Shown: positions 1-5,215 of the stretch, piece by piece
How positions within the stretch are numbered: the first letter of the stretch is position 1
Layout: each line of letters opens with the position of its first letter
NCBI GenBank assembly: GCA_038234975.1
Contig: JBBSUK010000145.1
Span: 1-8,805, forward strand
Length of the DNA stretch: 8,805 nucleotides
Reading direction: 5' to 3'
From: Schlegelella_A sp038234975
GTDB taxonomy: Bacteria > Pseudomonadota > Gammaproteobacteria > Burkholderiales > Burkholderiaceae_C
Notes under the pieces: model-generated
What the model saw: the letters and a program-made list of their open reading frames with translations, nothing else
Told to the model about the DNA's origin: nothing
The model's database searches: none
Position numbers and translations under genes: made by a program

Positions 1-77
1 CCGAACCAGTCCAAGAACTCGGTCCAGTTGCGCGGATAGTCCGTCCCCGCCACCGGCCCTGCCAACTGGACTTCCAT
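1..77 (-). CDS. IS1595-family-like transposase, N-terminal fragment cut by the window edge
   Basis: Reading leftward from the ATG at 77 gives 25 complete codons without a stop: MEVQLAGPVAGTDY, then PRNWTEFLDWF. The pattern 'GPVAG-D-[YF]-PR-x-W-x-EF-x-x-WF' is what I recall from the N-terminus of IS1595-family (ISXO2-like, DDE-type) transposases, where it precedes a zinc ribbon that would lie to the left of this window. An AGGA Shine-Dalgarno sequence (TCCT on the plus strand, 84-87) sits 6 bases upstream of the ATG and supports the start. The gene points away from the catabolic operon and starts 73 bases from the methyltransferase stop. The identification rests on only 25 residues, so whether the transposase is intact and active cannot be judged. 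Confidence 0.55.
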   Translation of the reverse strand, partial: MEVQLAGPVAGTDYPRNWTEFLDWF

Positions 78-116
78 CCGACAATCCTAGCTTGACTGGA
101 GCTAAGCGGATACCCC
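1..116 (-). mobile_element. One end of an IS1595-family-like insertion sequence (partial)
   Basis: The minus strand holds the start of a probable IS1595-type transposase (ATG at 77-75). Only about 39 bases further out, at position 116, a G-run begins (GGGGTATCCGCTTAGC on the minus strand, 101-116) that is placed and composed like an IS terminal inverted repeat. The flanking bases from 117 on (atacgaatatac) are visibly richer in A+T than the surrounding genes, and the IS1595 family usually makes 8-base target duplications, so 117-124 would be the candidate duplication. The other end of the element is outside the window, so neither the inverted repeat nor the duplication can be confirmed. The exact boundary at 116 is inference. 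Confidence 0.45.
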
Positions 117-150
117 ATACGAATATACAGTGCCAAAGCGGCAGCCGTCG

Positions 151-876
151 TCAGGCACGGGCTTTGCGGAAGAAGACCATGTGCTGCCACGGCAGCGTCT
201 CGACCGAGCGTTCGAACACCAGCCGAGGGTGCTCGGCGGCTTCGCGCCGCACCTGCGCCACGCTCATCGTGTGCAGCCGCTTGATCGGCACGCTCGGGTC
301 TTCGGCCCGGTACTCGACGAAGACGACGCGCCCGCCGGGCTTGAGCGAGCGGACGATGCTGGCCAGCACCTCGAAGGGAGAGGCGAGCTCGTGGTAGACG
401 TCGACCATGAGGGCGAGATCGACGCTCGCGGGCGTCAGCCGCACGTCGTCTTCCGCGCCGAGCGTCGGCCGGATCTGCGCAATGCCGTCACGCGCTGCGA
501 GCTCGCGCAGCAAGCGGATCATCTCGGGCTGGACGTCGACGGCGTCGACCCGGCCACCGGTGCCGACGACCTGGGCGAGCCGGCGGCTGACGTATCCGGT
601 CCCGGCGCCGATGTCGGCCACCACGTCACCGGCCTTCAGCCCGAGCGCCGCCACCATCGTCCCGGTCTGCTCCTCGGCCTCGCGCTCGCTGCGCTCGAGC
701 CACGCTGCACCTTGCCAGCCCATCACCTGCGCGATCTCGCGGCCGAGGTAGCGCCGGCCGGTGCCGTCGGCAGAAGCTGCGATTGATTCGTAGCGGCCCG
801 CGGCCCGGACCGCAAGTGGAATCGTCGCCAATCCGACGAGGACGCAGCGACGGTCGATCATGGTGGCGTCGGACAT
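151..876 (-). CDS. Class I SAM-dependent methyltransferase with signal-peptide-like N-terminus
   Basis: The 241-residue protein has a Rossmann-type methyltransferase core. The SAM-binding motif I is DIGAGTG (residues 88-94), followed by an acidic strand-2 motif (VDAVDVQPEM) and a motif-4-like strand (LALMVDVYHEL). The overall pattern is the Methyltransf_11/25 (UbiE-like) group; the substrate is not recognisable. Residues 1-27 carry a twin-arginine followed by a hydrophobic stretch (DRRCVLVGLATIPLAVRA-AG), resembling a Tat or Sec signal, which is odd for an enzyme that needs cytoplasmic SAM. ATG 876 was chosen over the in-frame TTG at 891; ATG 861 is an alternative, and none has a good Shine-Dalgarno sequence. 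It lies 18 bases after the pncB stop, last in the minus-strand operon. The residues 'GREIAQVMGWQGAAWLERSE' are family-typical and argue for an intact gene. Confidence 0.8.
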   Translation of the reverse strand: MSDATMIDRRCVLVGLATIPLAVRAAGRYESIAASADGTGRRYLGREIAQVMGWQGAAWLERSEREAEEQTGTMVAALGLKAGDVVADIGAGTGYVSRRLAQVVGTGGRVDAVDVQPEMIRLLRELAARDGIAQIRPTLGAEDDVRLTPASVDLALMVDVYHELASPFEVLASIVRSLKPGGRVVFVEYRAEDPSVPIKRLHTMSVAQVRREAAEHPRLVFERSVETLPWQHMVFFRKARA

Positions 877-894
877 GCGCGTCGACGGCAAGCG

Positions 895-2088
895 TCATGC
901 CGGCACTTCGAAGACCTGCTTCAGGTAGGCGAGGAAGGTCTCGTCGTCGCACAGCAGCTTGCCGGGGCTGTCGGAGAGCTTGGCGACCGGCTGGTGGTTG
1001 GCGTGGGTGAGCTTCATGACGATGTGCAGCGTCTTCAGGCCCATGTCGTTCGTGATGTGGGTGCCGATGCCGAAGCCGACCGGAGCGCGGTCGGCGAAGT
1101 GGCGGTAGAGCTCGAACGCCTTCTCGAAGTCGAGGCTGTCGGAGAACACGAGCCGCTTGGTGCGCGCGTCGATGCGCAGCCTGGCGTAGTGGGCGAGCGC
1201 CTTCTCGCCCCACACGAACGGGTCGCCGGAGTCGTGGCGCAGGCCGTCGAAGAGCTTGGCGAAGTAGAGGTCGAAGTCGGCGAGGAAGGCGTCCATGTTG
1301 ACGACGTCGGTCAGCGCGATGCCGAGGTCGCCGCGGTACTCCTGGACCCACGCCTCGAGCGCGGCGCGCTGGAAGTCGCGCAGGCGCACGCCGAGCGTCT
1401 GGAAGGTCTGCAGGTATTCGTGCGCCATCGTGCCGATCGGCACCAGGTCGAGGTCGCGGGCAAACAGCACGTCGGACGCGCCCTTGAAGAACTCCGGCAC
1501 CTCGGCCTTCAGTGTCGACAGCACCTCGCGGTGCCACTCGCCAGAGAAGCGCCGGCGCACGCCGAAGTCGAAGAACTCGAACGGCGTCGCGCGCTCCGGC
1601 TCGCGGCCGAACTCGCGCAGCCGCTCGATCTTGGCGGCCAGCCGGCGCCGACCCTCGGCGATCGCGGCGTCGGCGTCGAAACGGCGAAAGTACAGCTCGT
1701 TGACGATCGCCAGCACGAAGATCTCGAACGCCATCACGTGCACCTGCGGCCCGCTGGCGACGATCTCGATCTGCTGGCCGTCGGGCGCCGGCCGGGCAAC
1801 GATGAAGTCGCGCTGGAAGCGGAAGATGCGCAGGAAGTCGACGAAGTCGGAGCTCATGAAGCGCAACGACGCGAGATAGGCGAGCTCGTCGGCCTTGAAC
1901 GACAGTGTGCAGAGGTGGTCGAGCTCGCGGTCGATCGCGGGCAGCAACTCGCTCAAGGGGTGCTGCGGCGTGTTGCGGCACAGGAAGCTGTATTCGGCGT
2001 GCGTCTGCGGGTGGCGATGCAGCATCGCCTGCCACATCGTGAACTTGTAGAGGTCGGTGTCGAGCAGGCTGTCGATGACGGGCTTCAT
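895..2088 (-). CDS. pncB: Nicotinate phosphoribosyltransferase (EC 6.3.4.21)
   Basis: The 397-residue protein matches the usual length of bacterial PncB (about 400). It converts nicotinate and PRPP, with ATP hydrolysis, to nicotinate mononucleotide in the Preiss-Handler NAD salvage route, in the cytoplasm. Family hallmarks are visible: N-terminal VIDSLLDTDLYKFTMWQAM (4-22), FFDFGVRRRFSGEWH (172-186), GTMAHEYLQTFQ (219-230) with the presumed phosphorylated His223, RHDSGDP for phosphoribosyl binding, and the GFGIGTHITNDMG stretch. The start is ATG 2088, because the longer open frame upstream is only a shadow of the ferredoxin gene and is Arg/Pro-rich. Its ATG overlaps the ferredoxin stop (ATGA, 2085-2088), so its translation is probably coupled to the oxygenase genes. 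PncB is not normally part of an aromatic-oxygenase operon; see findings. Confidence 0.95.
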   Translation of the reverse strand: MKPVIDSLLDTDLYKFTMWQAMLHRHPQTHAEYSFLCRNTPQHPLSELLPAIDRELDHLCTLSFKADELAYLASLRFMSSDFVDFLRIFRFQRDFIVARPAPDGQQIEIVASGPQVHVMAFEIFVLAIVNELYFRRFDADAAIAEGRRRLAAKIERLREFGREPERATPFEFFDFGVRRRFSGEWHREVLSTLKAEVPEFFKGASDVLFARDLDLVPIGTMAHEYLQTFQTLGVRLRDFQRAALEAWVQEYRGDLGIALTDVVNMDAFLADFDLYFAKLFDGLRHDSGDPFVWGEKALAHYARLRIDARTKRLVFSDSLDFEKAFELYRHFADRAPVGFGIGTHITNDMGLKTLHIVMKLTHANHQPVAKLSDSPGKLLCDDETFLAYLKQVFEVPA

Positions 2089-2429
2089 GCGGCGACCCTG
2101 ATCCGGATGCGGTCGCCGTCGCGGCGGACGGGGAAGGTCTCGATCGCCCGTTCCGCAGGCGGGCACGTCGCCTCGCCGGTGCGCACGTCGAAGCGGCCCT
2201 GGTGACGCGGGCACTCGATCTCGTGTCCTTCGAGGAAGCCTTCGCACAGGAAGGCCTCGCCGTGGCTGCAGATGTCGTCGGTGGCGTAGAGGTCGCCTTC
2301 GACCTGGAACAGGGCGATGCGCCGCCCGCCGACGGCGACGCCGAATGCGTCGGTCGCGTCGAACCCCGACATCGAGGCGGCGTCGTGCCAGCCGTCGTCG
2401 CTCGTCTGCGCTGGCTCGGTCGATGTCAT
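2085..2429 (-). CDS. Rieske [2Fe-2S] ferredoxin of an aromatic ring-hydroxylating oxygenase
   Basis: The small acidic protein (114 residues) carries a complete Rieske motif, C54-x-H56 and C73-x2-H76 with 16 residues between (ICSHG ... ECPRHQGRFD), binding the 2Fe-2S cluster. It shuttles electrons from an NAD(P)H reductase to the terminal oxygenase. The segments FLEGHEIECPRHQGRFD and LYATDDICSHGEA are typical of naphthalene-dioxygenase-type ferredoxins such as NagAb/NahAb and AndAb. These are usually 104-108 residues; the extra residues here are a polar N-terminal extension (MTSTEPAQTSDDG). It begins 14 bases after the small-subunit stop with no clear Shine-Dalgarno sequence, suggesting translation by ribosomes coming from upstream. 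The stop overlaps the pncB start by 4 bases. No ferredoxin reductase gene is in the window, so electrons must come from a reductase encoded elsewhere. Confidence 0.93.
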   Translation of the reverse strand: MTSTEPAQTSDDGWHDAASMSGFDATDAFGVAVGGRRIALFQVEGDLYATDDICSHGEAFLCEGFLEGHEIECPRHQGRFDVRTGEATCPPAERAIETFPVRRDGDRIRIRVAA

Positions 2430-2443
2430 GCGTGGGGTGCCGA

Positions 2444-2917
2444 TCAGATGGGGTAGATGATCGAGTTCGGGATCATCTCGCTGTCGTAGACGACGGTGCG
2501 GGAACGGAAGCGCAGGCCCTCAGGCGTGCTCACCACCTCGTCGAGGTAGCGTCCGACGTTGAAGACGGTCGACAGCTCGTTGAACTTGGTGCGGAACACC
2601 GCGTAGTTCGACTCGCAGGCGATCGTGCCGTCGGCCGACACGCTGCGCACGACCGGTGCGCCGACCACATGGCGCTGGTAGTACGGGTCGTGGAACAGCG
2701 TCTCGCGGATGCCGTAGACGCGGTCGCGCAGCATCCCCTTGCTCTCGAACGAGAGCGTCGCCAGGGGCAGGCCGCGCTCGTGGTTCTCGCGTGGCACGAG
2801 GCGATAGCGCGCGTCGTCGGTGAAGAACTCGGGCCAGAGGTCCCAGTTGCCGGAGTCGACGGCGCTGGCGTAATCGGCCTGCAGCTGCACGAGCGCGAGC
2901 CAGCGGTCGAACTCCAT
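2444..2917 (-). CDS. Aromatic ring-hydroxylating oxygenase, small (beta) subunit, salicylate 5-hydroxylase-like
   Basis: The 157-residue protein belongs to the Ring_hydroxyl_B (NTF2-like) family that forms the structural beta subunit of alpha3beta3 Rieske oxygenases. Characteristic blocks are the N-terminal helix with LQADYASAVDSGNWDLWPEFF, the central RENHERGLPLATLSFESKGM and RDRVYGIRETLFHDPYYQRH, and the C-terminal VVYDSEMIPNSIIYPI. From memory these blocks resemble NagH (salicylate 5-hydroxylase) and AndAd (anthranilate dioxygenase) more than naphthalene or biphenyl dioxygenase beta subunits. The subunit has no metal site. Its ATG shares one base with the large-subunit stop (TGATG, 2915-2919), a classic translational coupling that fits equal subunit amounts. 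Length is normal and no damage is seen. Confidence 0.92.
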   Translation of the reverse strand: MEFDRWLALVQLQADYASAVDSGNWDLWPEFFTDDARYRLVPRENHERGLPLATLSFESKGMLRDRVYGIRETLFHDPYYQRHVVGAPVVRSVSADGTIACESNYAVFRTKFNELSTVFNVGRYLDEVVSTPEGLRFRSRTVVYDSEMIPNSIIYPI

Positions 2918-4182
2918 CACGCTTCCATCACCTCGCGCCAGTAGCGCCACATGCCGCGGATCAGCGTCTCGGTGACCATGTGGTCGGTGCTCTCGACCTC
3001 GCGTCCGCCGAGCTCGACGACCATGCGGTGCGAGGGCTTCTGCTCGAAGCCCTGCTGCGACAGCTCGATCACCTCGCCGTCGTCGGCCGAGACGAAACCG
3101 GCCGGCCCGAACAGGTTGGCCTGGCGCAGGCGCCGCTCGATCATCTCGTCGGAGTCGTCGCCGAACGCGAAGTGCGTCCAGACGAAATCGAAGGCGCCGT
3201 GGCCGTCCGGCTGGATGTGCCGGGTCGAGACCGAATTCACCTGCTGCTGGAAGATCACGCTCGGGAAGATCGTCGTCATCACGGCGGTCGGGCCGTTCCA
3301 CCACGGCTCGGAAACGATGTCGAGAAAGCGCGGGTCCTCGAGCGCCATGTGCTCCTTGAAGCTCGAGACGGAGGTGACCTGGTCGGCCTTGCCGCTCGCG
3401 CCGCGGGTCGAGATCATCGCCGCGTGGCGGTGCCGCGCGTCCATCACGAGCTGCGAGCGGTTGTCGGCGCGCCAAAGGCCGAACGTGACGAACCAGGTGT
3501 GCAGCAGGCCCGGGTGGTACGGGTCCTTGATGTTCTCCTGCATCAGCTTCCAGTTGCCCGGGATGCGCTGCCGGTTGTAGCCGAGCAGGCGCAGCGGCCG
3601 ACCGTCGAAGAGGCGATCGAACCAGGGCACGATCTCCGGGCCCAGGAAGTCTTCGAGCGGCTCGACGTCGTGGTCGAACGACGCGAAGACGACGCCGCCG
3701 CGCGTCGCGACCTTCAGCTTGGTCAGGCCGTGGTCTGCGGTCCTGAAATCGGCGGGCATGCCGCCGACGACCTTGCCGTCCTGCTTCACGCCGCGCCGAA
3801 ACGGCACGCCCTGCAGGTCGCCCGCGAGCGAGTAGTTCCACTGGTGATACGGGCACGTGAAGTCGCGTGCGTTGCCCTGGCGGGCCCGGCAAAAGCTCAT
3901 GCCGCGGTGGGCGCACACGTTCTCGACGACACGGACCGCGCCGGTGGTGTCGCGCACCATCACGACCTGCCGTTCGCCCACCACCGAGCGGCGGAAGTCG
4001 CCCGGGTTCGGGATCTCGGCCTCGAGACCGACGAAGCACCAGTGGTCGCGGTAGAAGAAGCGCTCGAGCTCGACTGCGTGCAGCGCTTCGCTGGTGTAGC
4101 CCGCGAAGGGGATGCGGCTCGTGCCGTCCGTCTCCCAGGCGAGCCGGTGCGGGAGCGAGGCTGCCTGCGCCGGGCGATCCAT
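2917..4182 (-). CDS. Aromatic ring-hydroxylating oxygenase, large (alpha) subunit, salicylate 5-hydroxylase/anthranilate dioxygenase-like
   Basis: The 421-residue catalytic subunit inserts oxygen from O2 into an aromatic ring, using electrons delivered by the ferredoxin. The Rieske cluster ligands are C90-x-H92 and C110-x2-H113 (VCAHRGMSFC ... CPYHQW). The mononuclear iron site is DPYHPGLLH, with bridging D220 and ligands H223 and H228; the third ligand is one of the Asp367/Asp368 pair in GPAGFVSADDGE. Long stretches (GLEAEIPNPGDF, DLQGVPFRRGVKQDGKV, WKLMQENIKDPYHPGLLH, QQQVNSVSTRHIQP) look, from memory, like NagG and AndAc, so an ortho-substituted benzoate such as salicylate or anthranilate is the likely substrate. 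ATG 4182 was chosen because AGGAG lies 8 bases upstream. A GTG at 4227 would add 15 residues and overlap the phosphodiesterase stop (GTGA) but has a poor ribosome site. Which substrate is used is not decided by sequence alone. Confidence 0.93.
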   Translation of the reverse strand: MDRPAQAASLPHRLAWETDGTSRIPFAGYTSEALHAVELERFFYRDHWCFVGLEAEIPNPGDFRRSVVGERQVVMVRDTTGAVRVVENVCAHRGMSFCRARQGNARDFTCPYHQWNYSLAGDLQGVPFRRGVKQDGKVVGGMPADFRTADHGLTKLKVATRGGVVFASFDHDVEPLEDFLGPEIVPWFDRLFDGRPLRLLGYNRQRIPGNWKLMQENIKDPYHPGLLHTWFVTFGLWRADNRSQLVMDARHRHAAMISTRGASGKADQVTSVSSFKEHMALEDPRFLDIVSEPWWNGPTAVMTTIFPSVIFQQQVNSVSTRHIQPDGHGAFDFVWTHFAFGDDSDEMIERRLRQANLFGPAGFVSADDGEVIELSQQGFEQKPSHRMVVELGGREVESTDHMVTETLIRGMWRYWREVMEA

Positions 4183-4190
4183 GTCGAGGT

Positions 4191-4195
4191 CTCCT
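4191..4195 (-). promoter_or_regulatory. Shine-Dalgarno sequence that decides the large-subunit start
   Basis: The minus strand reads ACAGGAGACCTCGACATG, with AGGAG 8 bases before the ATG at 4182. It is the clearest ribosome site in the oxygenase part of the operon, and it favours 4182 over the upstream GTG at 4227. Confidence 0.7.
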
Positions 4196-4223
4196 GTCGA
4201 AGGGGCGGCGTTCGACTCCGCGG

Positions 4224-5048
4224 TCACGCGGATCCGAACCGCCAGGGCCCATCGTACGACCCCGTGTGCACCATGTGGCTGGCGATGCCGCCGCTGGGCG
4301 TCCAGGCGTGGACGAGGAAGCCGGCGGGCTCGAGTGTGTAGGCGAGCGGTGCGTCGGCGCCGAGGTCGAAATGGAGCGCGTGCGCGGTCGACGGCGACGA
4401 CAGCGCCGTACGCCCCGCAAAACGCGCCGTGATCGCGCGATGCAGGTGGCCGCAGACGACGCGGTCGACCTGCGGATGCCGTTCGAGCACCGCTGCGAGC
4501 CCGACGCCGCCCCGCTGCAGGCCGTAGTCGTCCATGCGCTCGATGTAGGTCGCGAACGGCGGGTGGTGCATCGCGACGATCGTCGGCACGTCGGGCCTGG
4601 CCGCGAGCGTCGCGTCGAGTGCGGCGAGTTGCGCGTCGTCGAGCTCGCCGTGCGGCGCCCCGGTCACCGAGGTGTCGAGCACGGCGATGCGCAGCGTGTC
4701 GAGCTCGATCGCGTAGTGGACGAAGGCGCGCTCGCCACGCAGGTAGGCGTGGTCGGGGAAGGCGTCGCGCAGGGAGTCACGATCGTCGTGGTTGCCCGGC
4801 AGCAGGTAGAGCGGACACGCCGGCAGATCGGAGATGGGCGCGAGCAACTCGCGCAGGTGGGCGTACTGCGCCGGCTTGCCGGAATCGACGAGGTCGCCGG
4901 TGACGATCACCGCGTCGGGCGCCTGCGGCAGCGCGAGCACGGCCGCGACGCCGCGCCTGAGGCCCGCAGCGGTGTCGACTCTTCGTTCGGCCAACTCGCC
5001 GGGCGCGCGGATGTGGGTGTCGCTGAGCTGGACGACGAGTCGGGTCAT
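4224..5048 (-). CDS. Metallophosphoesterase, GpdQ/CpdA-type (class III cyclic-nucleotide/glycerophosphodiester phosphodiesterase family)
   Basis: The 274-residue protein shows all five calcineurin-like metallophosphoesterase motifs: LSDTH (D10, H12), GDLVDSG (D52), PGNHDDR (N86, H87), MHHPPF (His161-His162) and GHLHR (H201, H203). These bind a binuclear metal centre. Length and motif spacing fit GpdQ-like phosphodiesterases, which act on cAMP, glycerophosphodiesters and similar diesters; the substrate here cannot be read from sequence. ATG 5048 places the first motif at residues 8-12, as in the family. ATG 5060 (four codons earlier) and a TTG at 5135 are alternatives, and none has a good Shine-Dalgarno sequence. 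There is no signal peptide, so it should be cytoplasmic. It is the first gene of the minus-strand operon and sits 41 bases before the oxygenase large subunit. Co-transcription is inferred. Its link to aromatic catabolism is unclear; a role in cAMP signalling is possible but unproven. Confidence 0.88.
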   Translation of the reverse strand: MTRLVVQLSDTHIRAPGELAERRVDTAAGLRRGVAAVLALPQAPDAVIVTGDLVDSGKPAQYAHLRELLAPISDLPACPLYLLPGNHDDRDSLRDAFPDHAYLRGERAFVHYAIELDTLRIAVLDTSVTGAPHGELDDAQLAALDATLAARPDVPTIVAMHHPPFATYIERMDDYGLQRGGVGLAAVLERHPQVDRVVCGHLHRAITARFAGRTALSSPSTAHALHFDLGADAPLAYTLEPAGFLVHAWTPSGGIASHMVHTGSYDGPWRFGSA

Positions 5049-5148
5049 CGGCTTGGGCATCGACGGGGACCGTGAAGGGGCATTCGTGCGTCCATGTCCA
5101 TCGCAACGCGCGAGTATGCTCGCCGCGTTTCGCAAACGGAGGCCAGCG
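5049..5148. promoter_or_regulatory. Divergent intergenic control region
   Basis: The start regions of the minus-strand phosphodiesterase operon and of the plus-strand leader/oligopeptidase unit are separated by this stretch. It must hold promoters for at least one direction. The best plus-strand -10-like hexamer is TATGCT (5115-5120), 28 bases before the leader ATG, without a convincing -35 box. The same site read on the other strand gives CATACT (5118-5113), a weak -10 match. No clear operator palindrome was seen. Promoter positions are guesses; only the divergent layout is certain. Confidence 0.3.
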
Positions 5149-5205
5149 ATGCGACAGGCGATGTGGGTTTGGCGGCTTGTGGCGGCAGCGGCTTGCCCGC
5201 GTTGA
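5149..5205 (+). CDS. Possible 18-residue leader peptide upstream of oligopeptidase B
   Basis: An ATG at 5149 has the best ribosome site in this region: GGAGG at 5138-5142, 6 bases upstream. It opens an 18-codon frame ending with TGA at 5203-5205 and encoding MRQAMWVWRLVAAAACPR. The peptide has a positive start, a hydrophobic middle and an Ala-Ala-Ala-Cys that resembles a lipobox, so it looks like the front of an export signal. The oligopeptidase ATG at 5216 follows only 10 bases after the stop, in another frame and without a good Shine-Dalgarno sequence of its own. The leader could therefore deliver ribosomes to it. Alternatives are a remnant of an older start that was shifted out of frame, or a chance ORF. 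Not recognised as any known family. Confidence 0.35.
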   Translation: MRQAMWVWRLVAAAACPR

Positions 5206-5215
5206 GCGCCGACGC

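Noticed and set aside
895..906. A 12-base identity between the 3' ends of pncB (895-906) and pcaH (8128-8139)
   Set aside because: Both encode a Val-Pro-Ala-stop tail in GC-rich codons; it is short enough to be chance, and the flanking bases differ.
2089..2247. A 53-residue N-terminal extension of PncB
   Set aside because: It lies inside the ferredoxin gene in another frame and is Arg/Pro-rich; the family-typical start is MKPVIDSLLDTD at 2088.
994..4341. Long plus-strand open frames opposite pncB (403 codons) and opposite the oxygenase large subunit (453 codons)
   Set aside because: They run antisense to well-supported genes and have Val/Glu/Arg/His-rich, low-complexity compositions expected from the complement of GC-rich codons; no domain is recognisable.
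5072..5215. A 48-residue N-terminal extension of oligopeptidase B from GTG 5072
   Set aside because: It is Arg/Cys-rich, has no family likeness, and would bury the signal peptide; ATG 5216 fits a normal Sec signal.
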